Origin: Nocardioides aromaticivorans
GTDB lineage: Bacteria > Actinomycetota > Actinomycetes > Propionibacteriales > Nocardioidaceae
NCBI RefSeq assembly: GCF_013408525.1
Contig: NZ_JACBZM010000001.1
Span: forward strand, 3,348,001-3,412,000
Direction: 5' to 3'
Length of the DNA stretch: 64,000 bases
Notes under the pieces: model-generated
Databases searched by the model: none
What the model was told of the DNA's origin: nothing
The model's input: only the letters and a program-made list of their open reading frames with translations
Shown here: positions 44,908 to 53,456 of the stretch, piece after piece
Layout: every line of letters starts with the position of its first letter
How positions within the stretch are numbered: the first letter of the stretch is position 1
Translations under genes and position numbers: made by a program

Positions 44908-44913
44908 TACCAT
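44908..44913 (+). promoter_or_regulatory. -10 box TACCAT of the isochorismate synthase gene
   Basis: TACCAT ends seven bases before the ATG at 44921 with no ribosome binding site, again a leaderless-type arrangement in the short gap after map. Confidence 0.4.
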
Positions 44914-44920
44914 CGAGGCC

Positions 44921-46066
44921 ATGGCGCAGCATCCGATCACCCCGGCTGCGCTGGCAGCGCGACCGCTGCTCTTCGCCTCCGGCGAGCAGGCGTACGTCGC
45001 GGCCACCATCCTCGGCACCAGCCAGACCCCCGACGGCGCCGACCCCGCCTGGGCCGACGAGGTCGTGGCCGGGCTCGGGCCGGGGGAGCGCGCCCTGTGC
45101 GCCCTCTCGTTCGCCGCCGGGGCCCCCGGCCTCGCCCATCGCGTCGTCGGCGCCGAGCACGCCCTCCAGCGGCCCGCGCACGACGGCTCGGTCGAGCGCG
45201 CCTACCAGGTCACCGAGTTCCCGACCGCGGACGAGTACGCCCGCATGGTCGAGGCCGCCCTGGCGAAGATCGCCGACGGGTCGCTGCACAAGGTCGTCCT
45301 CGGCCGCTGCCTCGACGTGGTCAGCGACCCGCCGCTCGTGCCGGCCGAGATCATCGACCGGCTGCTGACCACGCGCCCGGGGCGCTACGTGTTCGCCGTG
45401 CCGCTCGTCCCCGGCAGCGACGACGGCCAGGCTCCCGTCGACGGCCCGATCCTGGTCGGGGCGAGCCCCGAGCTGCTGGTGCGCCGGGAGGGCCTCGAGA
45501 TCTCCTGCACGCCACTGGCGGGCTCGGTCCCGCGCTCCAGCGACCCGGACGAGGACGCCCGGCGCGCGGCCGGCCTCCAGCAGTCCGGCAAGGACCTCGC
45601 CGAGCACGCCTTCGTGGTCGAGGCGATCGTGCACGCGCTCAAGGAGGTGTGCGTCGAGATCGAGTACCCCGCCACCCCCGAGCTGATGTCGACCGACACG
45701 GTCTGGCACCTGGCGACGCCGATCCACGCGCGGCTGGCCGACGCCGCCGACGGTCCCAGCGCGCTGCGGCTCGCCCAGCTGCTGCACCCCACGCCGGCGG
45801 TGGGCGGGGTGCCCACGGCGGCCGCGAACGCGGTCATCGCCGACCTGGAGGGTGACCTGCGGGACTGGTTCGCCGGTTGCGTCGGATGGGTCGACGGCAA
45901 CGGCGACGGCGAGTTCGCGATCACCATCCGGGCCGCCGTCATGGACGGCCCCCGACTGCGCCTGTTCGCGGGCGCGGGCATCGTGGCCGGCTCCGACCCG
46001 GCGTCGGAGGTCCGTGAGACGGGTGCCAAGCTCGCCACGATGGCGCGCGTCACCGGCCTTCCCTGA
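44921..46066 (+). CDS. Isochorismate synthase
   Basis: 381 residues of the chorismate-binding family. Conserved segments include KVVLGRCLDV, the substrate-binding region LHPTPAVGGVPT, GWVDGNGDGEFAITIR and LFAGAGIVAGSDPASEVRET near the C-terminus. It turns chorismate into isochorismate for menaquinone (MenF-like) or a catechol siderophore (EntC/DhbC-like). With no siderophore genes around, menaquinone is more likely, but neither partner pathway is in view. It is not a usual member of the adk-map-infA run. Confidence 0.9.
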   Translation: MAQHPITPAALAARPLLFASGEQAYVAATILGTSQTPDGADPAWADEVVAGLGPGERALCALSFAAGAPGLAHRVVGAEHALQRPAHDGSVERAYQVTEFPTADEYARMVEAALAKIADGSLHKVVLGRCLDVVSDPPLVPAEIIDRLLTTRPGRYVFAVPLVPGSDDGQAPVDGPILVGASPELLVRREGLEISCTPLAGSVPRSSDPDEDARRAAGLQQSGKDLAEHAFVVEAIVHALKEVCVEIEYPATPELMSTDTVWHLATPIHARLADAADGPSALRLAQLLHPTPAVGGVPTAAANAVIADLEGDLRDWFAGCVGWVDGNGDGEFAITIRAAVMDGPRLRLFAGAGIVAGSDPASEVRETGAKLATMARVTGLP

Positions 46067-46118
46067 CCTCCGCCCGCCGAGACCAGCGAAGTCCCGTTTG
46101 GCGGAGGCCCTGATCGGT

Positions 46119-46124
46119 TAGGGT
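46119..46124 (+). promoter_or_regulatory. Candidate promoter of the FHA-ABC gene, overlapped by a hairpin
   Basis: TAGGGT is a plausible -10 with TTTGGC (46097-46102) 16 bases upstream. CCTCCGCC at 46067-46074 and GGCGGAGG at 46100-46107 form an 8-bp stem reaching into the -35; it may end the isochorismate synthase message. Confidence 0.35.
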
Positions 46125-46165
46125 TTCAGGTCGTCAGCCTGCTCCCAGACCCGAAGGATGAGGTA

Positions 46166-48679
46166 GTGGACCGTCTCCAGGTGCAGTGGTCGGGAACGAC
46201 CAGGACCTTCGACGGGCCGCGCGTGGTGATCGGGCGCGAGCTCGACTGCGACGTCCCGGTCACCGATGCCCGTGCCTCCCGGCACCACGCCTCCATCCAG
46301 GTCGAGGGCGACGTGTGGGTCGTGGTCGACTCGAGCAGCAACGGGACCTTCGTCTCCGGACAGCGGATCACCCGGCTGCCGCTCACCGGCGGCCCGGTGA
46401 GCCTGCACCTCGGTGGGCCCGTCGGCGAGCCGGTCGTCGTGACGGTCCTCGCCGGTCAGGGCGGTGGGGGAGGATTCGCCGCGCCGCCGCCGTACCAGGC
46501 CCCGGCGCCCGCTCCGACGCCCCAGCCCGCCGCGCCGCACTCGTCCCGACCGGTGCCGCAGCAGCAGCCGCCCCAGCCGCAGGCGCCGCTCGGCGGTGAG
46601 TTCTGGAAGAACCTGCCCCCGCCCCAGCTGCCCGCCAGCGGCGCCCCGGCCGATGCCTGGCGCCCGGTCGGCGTCCTTCCCCCGGGCCAGCTGCCGCACG
46701 GCCACTCGGTCGTGCTGCCGCAGCAGCTGCAGGCCGGCCGGTCGTTGACCATCGGCCGCGAGCACTCCAACGACATCGTGCTGGACGACCCGCTGGTGAG
46801 CCGCCGCCACGCGCGCCTGGACCCGCCGACCGCGCAGACGCTGGCGGTCCTGCACGACCTCGGCTCGTTCAACGGCACCTTCGTCAACGGCCACCGGGTC
46901 GAGGGCGCCGTGCAGATGCCGGTGGGCTCCGAGGTCATCGTCGGCAACCAGACCTTCCGGTGGGACGGCCAGCAGCTGGTCGCCTCGGCGACCGCCCACG
47001 AGTTCACCCTGTACGCCGACGGGCTGACCCAGGTCGTCGGCGGCGGCAAGCGCCTGATCGAGAACATCTCCTTCAAGCTCGAGCCGAAGAGCCTCACCGC
47101 GGTGATCGGTCCGTCGGGTGCGGGCAAGTCGACGCTGCTGGGCGCCCTCACCGGGCTGAAGCCGGCGAGCCACGGCCGGGTGATCTGGCAGGGCCACGAC
47201 CTCTACCAGCACTACGACCAGCTGCGCTTCCAGATCGGCCTCGTCCCGCAGCAGGACATCCTCCACCCGCAGCTGAAGGTCAAGCAGGGCCTGCGCTTCG
47301 CCGCCCAGCTGCGGCTGCCGCCGGACACCACGGCGCAGGAGTGGGACGCGCGGGTCAACCACGTCGCCAACCAGCTCCAGCTCGTGCAGCGGATGGACAA
47401 CCGGATCGGCACCCAGCTCTCGGGCGGCCAGCGCAAGCGGGTCTCGATCGCGACCGAGCTGCTCACCGCGCCGCCGCTGCTCTTCCTCGACGAGCCCACC
47501 TCCGGCCTCGACCCGGGCCTCGACCTCGAGGTCATGCGCCAGCTGCGCAGCCTCGCCGACGACGGCCGCGTGGTCATGGTCGTCACCCACTCGGTGCTCG
47601 CCCTCGACGTCTGCGACAACGTGCTCGTGCTGGCGCCCGGTGGGCGGATCGCCTACTTCGGGCCGCCCGACGGGGTGCTCGCCCACTTCGGCAAGGCCAA
47701 CTACCCCGAGGTCTTCGACCTGCTCGACGACCCGGACCTCTGGCAGCGGATCCCGGTGCCGCAGCACGCCGTCGACACGGCCGCGCTGCAGCGGCAGCCG
47801 TACGCCGCCGTACCGGCTCCGCCGCGGCAGTCGGTGTCCCGCCAGCTGGCGACCCTGGTCAAGCGGAACCTGGCGGTCGTCTTCGCCGACAAGCTCCTGC
47901 TCGGGATGCTGGTGCTGCTGCCGCTCATCCTCGGCGGCCTCAGCCGGCTCGTGCCGGGCGACCACGGCCTCTCGCTCGACGTGTCACGTCGGGAGAACAC
48001 GCTTCCCGACGGCTCGATCGTCGAGTCCTTCTCGACCGGGGAGGCGTCCCAACGCCTGATCGTGCTGATCGTGGCCGCCTGCCTGATGGGCACCGCGCTC
48101 GCCATCCGGGAGCTGGTGGGGGAGCGGCCCATCTTCAAGCGCGAGTACGCCGTCGGCCTCTCGCCCGGCGTCTACTTCACCAGCAAGGTGATGGTCCTCG
48201 GCACCGCCGCGTTCTTCCAGGGCCTGGTGGTGACCTTCCTGGCCACGGTCGGGCTGCCGGGGGCCGACGGCGACCTCGGCACCCTCCGCGTCGGGATCGC
48301 CATCGCCGCGCTGTCCTTCACGATGGTCGTGATCGGCCTCGCGCTCTCGGCGCTGGTCACCAGCACCGAGCAGACGATGCCGGCCCTCGTCGGCCTGGTC
48401 ATGCTCCAGCTGGTCCTGTCCGGCGCGCTCTTCGAGATCGCCGGCCGCCCCGGCCTCGAGCAGATCGCCTGGCTGTCGCCGTCGCGCTGGGGGTACGCCG
48501 GCGCGGCGTCCGCCATGGACCTGGTCCGCGAGACGGAGGGCACCGACAAGGAGGACTGGATCGCGCTCGGCGGCGGCGTCCACTACGTGATGGACCTGCT
48601 GGTGCTCGGCCTGCTGTGCCTGGTCTCCTACGTCGTCGGCCTGCTCCTCGTGCGTCGCAGCGCCACCTCCGACGACTGA
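46166..48679 (+). CDS. FHA-FHA-ABC exporter, Rv1747-like
   Basis: 837 residues in one chain: FHA1 (about 15-75, VVIGRELDCD, RHHASI, SSNGTFV), a Pro/Gln-rich linker (100-160), FHA2 (190-260, LTIGREHSNDIV, SRRHARL, SFNGTFVNG), an ABC ATPase (Walker A GPSGAGKS 315-322, signature LSGGQ 418-422, Walker B LLFLDEP 438-444) and an ABC2-type membrane domain of about six helices with a large external loop. Same order as M. tuberculosis Rv1747, which is controlled by phosphothreonine binding to its FHA domains and exports envelope glycolipid. Substrate here unknown. GTG start. Confidence 0.93.
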   Translation: MDRLQVQWSGTTRTFDGPRVVIGRELDCDVPVTDARASRHHASIQVEGDVWVVVDSSSNGTFVSGQRITRLPLTGGPVSLHLGGPVGEPVVVTVLAGQGGGGGFAAPPPYQAPAPAPTPQPAAPHSSRPVPQQQPPQPQAPLGGEFWKNLPPPQLPASGAPADAWRPVGVLPPGQLPHGHSVVLPQQLQAGRSLTIGREHSNDIVLDDPLVSRRHARLDPPTAQTLAVLHDLGSFNGTFVNGHRVEGAVQMPVGSEVIVGNQTFRWDGQQLVASATAHEFTLYADGLTQVVGGGKRLIENISFKLEPKSLTAVIGPSGAGKSTLLGALTGLKPASHGRVIWQGHDLYQHYDQLRFQIGLVPQQDILHPQLKVKQGLRFAAQLRLPPDTTAQEWDARVNHVANQLQLVQRMDNRIGTQLSGGQRKRVSIATELLTAPPLLFLDEPTSGLDPGLDLEVMRQLRSLADDGRVVMVVTHSVLALDVCDNVLVLAPGGRIAYFGPPDGVLAHFGKANYPEVFDLLDDPDLWQRIPVPQHAVDTAALQRQPYAAVPAPPRQSVSRQLATLVKRNLAVVFADKLLLGMLVLLPLILGGLSRLVPGDHGLSLDVSRRENTLPDGSIVESFSTGEASQRLIVLIVAACLMGTALAIRELVGERPIFKREYAVGLSPGVYFTSKVMVLGTAAFFQGLVVTFLATVGLPGADGDLGTLRVGIAIAALSFTMVVIGLALSALVTSTEQTMPALVGLVMLQLVLSGALFEIAGRPGLEQIAWLSPSRWGYAGAASAMDLVRETEGTDKEDWIALGGGVHYVMDLLVLGLLCLVSYVVGLLLVRRSATSDD

Positions 48680-48701
48680 GCCCGCTGCACCAAGGCGCCA
48701 C

Positions 48702-48733
48702 GTCTCGTGACGGTCGCTGCGCGACCTCCTCGA
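48702..48733 (-). repeat. Inverted copy of the palindromic intergenic repeat
   Basis: Reverse complement of this 32-base block is identical to the core of the repeats at 1995-2032 and 2223-2260, including the GGTCGC-GCA-GCGACC hairpin. It lies between the FHA-ABC gene and the LLM oxidoreductase gene, 46 kb from the other copies. This shows the element is dispersed. Confidence 0.85.
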
Positions 48734-48788
48734 CGAACGAGCGACGTCCCCCGGGAATGCGGGGGCCGTCCTCGGCATTGGGTCGAGG

Positions 48789-49835
48789 ATGTCCCTCGCG
48801 CTCTCCGTCCTCGACCTCGTCCCCGTCCGCAGCGACCAGACCACCGGCGACGCCATCGCGGCCTCCGTCGAGCTGGCCCGCACGGCCGACCGCCTCGGCT
48901 ACCGCCGGTTCTGGGTGGCCGAGCACCACAACATGCCGGCCGTGGCCGCGACCAACCCGCCCGTCCTGATCGGCCTGTTCGCCGGCGCGACGGAGCGGAT
49001 CCGGGTCGGTTCCGGCGGCGTGATGCTGCCCAACCACGCGCCGCTCGTGGTCGCCGAGCAGTTCGCGCTGCTCGAGGCGGCCTTCCCGGGGCGGATCGAC
49101 CTCGGCATCGGGCGCGCCCCCGGCAGCGACCCGGTCACGAGCTGGGCGCTGCGCCACGGCGCCGGCGGGGTGGACGACGAGGCCGTCGCCCGCTTCCCCG
49201 AGTACGTCGACAACGTGCTCGCCATGATGGAGCCGGCCGGGGTCGGGCTGGCCCTGCGCGGCGGCCAGCACGTCCTCAAGGCCACCCCGGTCGCGCAGAC
49301 GGTGCCGCAGGTGTGGCTGCTCGGCTCCTCGGACTACTCCGCCCGCCTGGCGGCCGCGAAGGGCATGCCCTACGTCTTCGCCCACCACTTCTCCGGCTCC
49401 GGCACCGCCGAGGCCCTCGAGCTGTACCGCTCGACCTTCCAGCCCTCGCCGGAGCTGGACGAGCCGCGGACCTTCCTCACCGTGAACGCCTCGGTCGCCG
49501 ACACCGTCGAGGAGGCGCAGCGCCAGGCGCTCCCGCAGCTGCTCCAGATGCTCGCCCTGCGCACCGGCCAGCCGCTGGTCGCCCAGCGCACCGTCGAGGA
49601 CGCGGAGACGATCGTCGACGCGGGCCTGCCCGAGGCGCACGACGCGCTCATCGAGGCGATGCGGAAGCGCTGGGTGATCGGTGACGCCGCGTCGGCCCGT
49701 GACGAGCTCGCCTCCCTCGCGGCGGCGTACGGCGTCGACGAGGTGATGGTCAACCCGGTCGGCGGCGCGTTCGCCGGCACCGACCCGCGCACCGCCCCGG
49801 CCCGGGTGCGGACCCTTGAGCTCCTCGGGGGCTGA
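48789..49835 (+). CDS. LLM class flavin-dependent oxidoreductase
   Basis: 348 residues with the luciferase-like monooxygenase fold: LSVLDLVPVRSD at the start, YRRFWVAEHHNMPAVA, SGGVMLPNHAPLVVAEQFALLEA and GRIDLGIGRAPGSD. The EHHNMP motif places it in the group-1-like family (YhbW/MsnO8 type). It uses FMN or F420; the substrate cannot be predicted. It lies between the palindromic repeat and infA and has no functional tie to its neighbours. Confidence 0.9.
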   Translation: MSLALSVLDLVPVRSDQTTGDAIAASVELARTADRLGYRRFWVAEHHNMPAVAATNPPVLIGLFAGATERIRVGSGGVMLPNHAPLVVAEQFALLEAAFPGRIDLGIGRAPGSDPVTSWALRHGAGGVDDEAVARFPEYVDNVLAMMEPAGVGLALRGGQHVLKATPVAQTVPQVWLLGSSDYSARLAAAKGMPYVFAHHFSGSGTAEALELYRSTFQPSPELDEPRTFLTVNASVADTVEEAQRQALPQLLQMLALRTGQPLVAQRTVEDAETIVDAGLPEAHDALIEAMRKRWVIGDAASARDELASLAAAYGVDEVMVNPVGGAFAGTDPRTAPARVRTLELLGG

Positions 49836-49877
49836 GGCGCGGTCCTCGCCGATTGGGGTTTCGTTGGCGCCTGCCCA

Positions 49878-50012
49878 TAGACTGGCGTGTCGGTCCAACG
49901 TGGGTTCTGTGTGTGGTGCACGAGCCCACGAGGTCCACTCCCGTCTCCCGCGAGGGAGGGGAGAGGTTCCCGGGCCGGACGGTAGACATCATCCCCGAGC
50001 AGATTGTGAGAC
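49878..50012 (+). promoter_or_regulatory. infA promoter (-10 TAGACT) and long leader
   Basis: TAGACT at 49878-49883 is a good -10; TTGGGG at 49853-49858 is a possible -35 with 19-base spacing. A leader of about 125 bases follows, with a GTGGG/CCCAC inverted repeat near 49910-49930. It gives the alpha-operon part its own promoter, needed because the LLM gene precedes it. Confidence 0.5.
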
Positions 50013-50234
50013 ATGGCGAAGAAAGAAGGCGTCATCGAGATGGAGGGCTCCGTCGTGGAGGCCCTTCCGAACGCCATGTTCCGCGTGGAGCTGAGCAACG
50101 GCCACAAGGTCCTGGCTCACATCAGCGGAAAGATGCGTCAGCACTACATCCGGATCCTCCCCGAGGACCGCGTGGTGGTGGAGCTCTCTCCCTACGACCT
50201 CTCCCGCGGTCGGATCGTCTACCGGTACAAGTGA
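50013..50234 (+). CDS. infA: Translation initiation factor IF-1
   Basis: 73 residues, full length: [20 protein letters not shown], then [20 protein letters not shown] and [18 protein letters not shown]-fold protein that binds the 30S A site. Confidence 0.98.
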   Translation: MAKKEGVIEMEGSVVEALPNAMFRVELSNGHKVLAHISGKMRQHYIRILPEDRVVVELSPYDLSRGRIVYRYK

Positions 50235-50240
50235 ATTTGC

Positions 50241-50316
50241 CCGAGCGTGTCTCCGGTGAGATGACAGGGGCAGCAAGCTGCCGTCGCTCACCTCCCGACA
50301 CGCTGCCGGGCGGATT
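50241..50316 (+). repeat. Nested-hairpin intergenic element between infA and rpmJ
   Basis: Three nested stems: AGCGTGTC/GACACGCT (50244-50251 with 50297-50304), GGTGAG/CTCACC (50255-50260 with 50287-50292) and GGCAGC-AA-GCTGCC (50269-50282). Related elements lie at 53256-53335 and 56537-56650. It may stabilise or process the message. Confidence 0.65.
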
Positions 50317-50345
50317 TTCGCCGCCACTAGCAAGAAAGGGCTGAC

Positions 50346-50459
50346 ATGAAGGTCAACCCGAGCGTGAAGCCGATCTGTGACAAGTGCAAGGTGATCCGTC
50401 GCCACGGCCGCGTCATGGTGATCTGCGAGAACCCGCGCCACAAGCAGCGCCAGGGCTGA
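50346..50459 (+). CDS. rpmJ: 50S ribosomal protein L36
   Basis: 37 residues: [20 protein letters not shown], ending NPRHKQRQG. Zinc-ribbon type with Cys11, Cys14, Cys27 and a histidine. AGAAAGGG precedes the ATG. Smallest gene in the window. Confidence 0.97.
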   Translation: MKVNPSVKPICDKCKVIRRHGRVMVICENPRHKQRQG

Positions 50460-50631
50460 GCAGGCCGGCCCTCCGGGGCCCACAACTGAACACACTCATC
50501 AACGTGATCGCTTAGCCGCCAGTCCCATCGACATGACGGCGAACCACCTCCGGCGCGGATGGCCGGAGCTGGGCGAGAAGGCCCGGACGCATCACGACCA
50601 CACCACCGCAACCGTTTGAAAGGAAGCCTTC
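50460..50631 (+). promoter_or_regulatory. rpsM leader with hairpin
   Basis: A 172-base gap with no convincing frame. CTCCGGC and GCCGGAG (50548-50554 and 50562-50568) form a 7-bp stem with a seven-base loop. GAAAGGAAG before rpsM is its ribosome binding site. In other bacteria S4 regulates this operon at the rpsM leader; the same could hold here. Confidence 0.4.
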
Positions 50632-51006
50632 ATGGCTCGCCTCGTCGGAGTCGACCTGCCGCGCGACAAGCGCATCGAGGTCGCTCTCACCTACATCTAC
50701 GGCATCGGCCGTACCCGCGCCCAGCAGCTGCTGGAGGCCACCGGCGTCAGCCCGGACCTCCGCGTCCACGAGCTGGGTGACGAGGAGCTGGTCAAGCTCC
50801 GTGACGAGATCGAAGCGAACTTCAAGATCGAGGGTGACCTCCGTCGCGAGGTCCAGGCCGACATCCGTCGCAAGATCGAGATCGGCAGCTACCAGGGTCG
50901 CCGTCACCGCATGGGCCTTCCGGTCCGCGGTCAGCGCACCAAGACCAACGCTCGTACCCGCAAGGGCCCGAAGCGCACGGTTGCCGGCAAGAAGAAGGCG
51001 AAGTGA
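50632..51006 (+). CDS. rpsM: 30S ribosomal protein S13
   Basis: 124 residues: [20 protein letters not shown], the helix-hairpin-helix [14 protein letters not shown], and [20 protein letters not shown] with a lysine-rich tail. Contacts the P-site tRNA in the 30S head. Confidence 0.98.
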   Translation: MARLVGVDLPRDKRIEVALTYIYGIGRTRAQQLLEATGVSPDLRVHELGDEELVKLRDEIEANFKIEGDLRREVQADIRRKIEIGSYQGRRHRMGLPVRGQRTKTNARTRKGPKRTVAGKKKAK

Positions 51007-51067
51007 TCTGAGCCTCCGGCTCAGCACCGCCTCTCACCACAGACCAGCTTTCTCAAGGAGATAACGC

Positions 51068-51472
51068 ATGCCTCCCAAGGCTCGTGCGGGCGCGGCCAAG
51101 AAGGTCCGCCGCAAGGAGAAGAAGAACGTCGCTCAGGGCGAGGCCCACATCAAGAGCACGTTCAACAACACGATCGTCACGATCACCGACCCGACCGGTG
51201 CGGTGATCTCGTGGGCCTCTGCCGGCACCGTCGGCTTCAAGGGCTCCCGCAAGTCCACCCCGTACGCCGCTCAGATGGCCGCCGAGGCCGCGGGCCGTCG
51301 GGCGATGGATCACGGCATGAAGAAGATCGACGTCTTCGTCAAGGGCCCGGGCTCGGGTCGCGAGACGGCGATCCGCTCGCTGGGTGCGATCGGCCTCGAG
51401 GTCGGCACCATCCAGGACGTGACCCCCGCCCCGCACAACGGCTGCCGCCCGCCGAAGCGCCGCCGCGTCTGA
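51068..51472 (+). CDS. rpsK: 30S ribosomal protein S11
   Basis: 134 residues: a basic N-terminus, [20 protein letters not shown], and the C-terminal [18 protein letters not shown]. Part of the 30S platform. Confidence 0.98.
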   Translation: MPPKARAGAAKKVRRKEKKNVAQGEAHIKSTFNNTIVTITDPTGAVISWASAGTVGFKGSRKSTPYAAQMAAEAAGRRAMDHGMKKIDVFVKGPGSGRETAIRSLGAIGLEVGTIQDVTPAPHNGCRPPKRRRV

Positions 51473-51504
51473 CGCGCACGACAAAGACTTAGAGGAGAAC
51501 CGAC

Positions 51505-52113
51505 ATGGCCCGTTACACCGGACCCCTGACCAAGAAGTCGCGCCGTCTCGGCGTCGACCTCGTCGGTGGCGACGCCGCCTTCGAGAAGCGCCCCTACCCG
51601 CCGGGCCAGCACGGCCGGGCGCGGATCAAGGAGAGCGAGTACCGCAACCAGCTGCAGGAGAAGCAGAAGGCCCGCTTCACCTACGGCGTGCTCGAGAAGC
51701 AGTTCCACAAGTACTACGTCGAGGCTGCCCGTCGCCAGGGCAAGACCGGCGAGAACCTGCTCCAGCTGCTGGAGTGCCGCCTCGACAACGTGGTCTACCG
51801 CGCCGGCTTCGCCCGGACCCGCCGCCACGCCCGCCAGCTGGTGACCCACGGTCACTTCCTGGTCAACGGCAAGAAGGTCGACATCCCGTCCTTCCAGGTC
51901 ACCCAGTACGACATCATCGACGTGCGCGAGAAGTCGCTCGAGATGACGCCGTTCATCGTGGCCCGTGAGACGCACGGCGAGCGGATCGTCCCGGCCTGGC
52001 TCGAGGCGCTCCCGAATCGCATGCGGATCCTGGTCCACTCGGTGCCCGTGCGCGAGCAGATCGACATGCCGATCCAGGAGCAGCTCATCGTGGAGTACTA
52101 CTCCAAGAAGTAG
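51505..52113 (+). CDS. rpsD: 30S ribosomal protein S4
   Basis: 202 residues, the zinc-free type starting MARYTGPLTKKSRRLGVDLV, with the S4 RNA-binding domain LLECRLDNVVYRAGFARTRR and QLVTHGHFLVNGKKVDIPS. Assembly initiator of the 30S and, in other bacteria, autoregulator of the alpha operon. Confidence 0.98.
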   Translation: MARYTGPLTKKSRRLGVDLVGGDAAFEKRPYPPGQHGRARIKESEYRNQLQEKQKARFTYGVLEKQFHKYYVEAARRQGKTGENLLQLLECRLDNVVYRAGFARTRRHARQLVTHGHFLVNGKKVDIPSFQVTQYDIIDVREKSLEMTPFIVARETHGERIVPAWLEALPNRMRILVHSVPVREQIDMPIQEQLIVEYYSKK

Positions 52114-52120
52114 TGCCCCC

Positions 52121-52150
52121 GCGGTCGGGGGCGGCGACGCCCCCGACCGC
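52121..52150 (+). terminator. Terminator-like hairpin between rpsD and rpoA
   Basis: GCGGTCGGGGGC pairs perfectly with GCCCCCGACCGC over a six-base loop, eight bases after the rpsD stop, followed by CCACGCCTTTCTCTCC. Strong enough to end part of the transcription before rpoA. TATAGC at 52194-52199 may be a -10 for a separate rpoA promoter. Confidence 0.6.
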
Positions 52151-52225
52151 CCACGCCTTTCTCTCCCTACTCCGCAACAGCTCTGGGTCCTCATATAGCG
52201 GTCGGCCCGGAAAGGAAAGAAACAA

Positions 52226-53248
52226 GTGCTCATCGCACAGCGCCCCAGTCTCTCGGAGGAGAGCGTCGACCAGTTCCGGTCGCGCTTCGTCATCGAGCCG
52301 CTCGAGCCCGGCTTCGGCTACACGCTCGGCAACTCGCTGCGTCGTACCCTCCTGTCCTCGATCCCCGGTGCCTCGGTCACGAGCATCAAGATCGACGGCG
52401 TCCTCCACGAGTTCTCCACGATCGAGGGCGTCAAGGAAGACGTCACCGAGATCATCCTCAACCTCAAGGGTCTCGTCGTCTCCTCCGAGCACGACGAGCC
52501 GGTCACCATGTACCTGCGCAAGTCGGGTGCCGGTGACGTCACCGCCGCGGACATCGCACCGCCGGCCGGTGTCGAGGTGCACAACCCCGACCTGAAGATC
52601 GCCACCCTCTCCGACAACGGCAAGCTCGAGCTCGAGCTCGTCGTGGAGCGCGGCCGCGGCTACGTCTCGGCCGTCCAGAACAAGGGCGCCGACAACGAGA
52701 TCGGCCGGATCCCGGTCGACTCGATCTACAGCCCGGTCCTCAAGGTGACCTACAAGGTCGAGGCCACCCGTGTCGAGCAGCGCACCGACTTCGACAAGCT
52801 CGTCATCGACGTCGAGACCAAGCCGTCGATCCTGCCCCGCGACGCGATCGCGTCGGCCGGCAAGACGCTGGTCGAGCTCTTCGGCCTGGCCCGTGAGCTC
52901 AACGTCGAGGCCGAGGGCATCGACATCGGCCCGTCGCCCGTCGACGAGCAGCTCGCCGCCGACCTCGCCCTCCCGGTCGAGGACCTGCAGCTGACCGTCC
53001 GGTCCTACAACTGCCTCAAGCGCGAGGGCATCCACACCGTGGGTGAGCTCATCAGCCGCTCCGAGCAGGACCTGCTGGACATCCGCAACTTCGGCGCGAA
53101 GTCCATCGACGAGGTCAAGGCCAAGCTGCACGAGATGGGTCTGTCCCTCAAGGACAGCGCCCCGGGCTTCGACCCGTCGGCCGCCCTGGCCAACTACTCG
53201 GACGACGAGGACGACGACGAGTCGTTCGTCGAGGACGAGCAGTTCTGA
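52226..53248 (+). CDS. rpoA: RNA polymerase subunit alpha
   Basis: 340 residues. The N-terminal assembly domain ([20 protein letters not shown]) and the C-terminal UP-element/activator domain ([20 protein letters not shown], then [19 protein letters not shown]) are intact. It ends in an acidic tail of about 17 residues ([16 protein letters not shown]), typical of actinobacteria. GTG start after GGAAAGGAAAG. Confidence 0.98.
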   Translation: MLIAQRPSLSEESVDQFRSRFVIEPLEPGFGYTLGNSLRRTLLSSIPGASVTSIKIDGVLHEFSTIEGVKEDVTEIILNLKGLVVSSEHDEPVTMYLRKSGAGDVTAADIAPPAGVEVHNPDLKIATLSDNGKLELELVVERGRGYVSAVQNKGADNEIGRIPVDSIYSPVLKVTYKVEATRVEQRTDFDKLVIDVETKPSILPRDAIASAGKTLVELFGLARELNVEAEGIDIGPSPVDEQLAADLALPVEDLQLTVRSYNCLKREGIHTVGELISRSEQDLLDIRNFGAKSIDEVKAKLHEMGLSLKDSAPGFDPSAALANYSDDEDDDESFVEDEQF

Positions 53249-53255
53249 TTGATGG

Positions 53256-53335
53256 CGTGAGCGTGTCGCCCCTCGGGTGACACGCTGCCACGCCGCGGTT
53301 GGCTTGCGTAGGTCCAGACCTGGTCTGGCGGCAAG
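53256..53335 (+). repeat. Hairpin element of the same family, rpoA-rplQ gap
   Basis: AGCGTGTC/GACACGCT (53260-53267 with 53280-53287) repeats the outer stem of the infA-rpmJ element. GCCACGCCGCGGTTGGC and CTGGCGGCAAG that follow match the element after yciO. CCGGAACG/CGTTCCGG (53360-53379) is a further hairpin downstream. Confidence 0.6.
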
Positions 53336-53387
53336 ACCGCCGCAACACTCGTAGCACCGCCGGAACGGACCCGTTCCGGCTTGGAAA

Positions 53388-53437
53388 CCCGGTACCTCAT
53401 ACGGCCGGACCTAGCACCCGGTACCTCGTACGGCCGG
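53388..53437 (+). repeat. Two 21-base direct repeats in the rplQ leader
   Basis: A 21-base block beginning CCCGGTACCTC and ending TACGGCCGG occurs at 53388-53408 and 53417-53437, differing at one base (A/G), with eight bases between. It sits 19 bases before the rplQ ATG, just upstream of the ribosome binding site. Confidence 0.85.
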
Positions 53438-53456
53438 GCAGGAAAGAGAGATCGAG

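Noticed and set aside
44921..46066. Siderophore biosynthesis role for the isochorismate synthase
   Set aside because: No siderophore synthetase, 2,3-dihydroxybenzoate or iron-transport gene is present in the window; kept as isochorismate synthase only.
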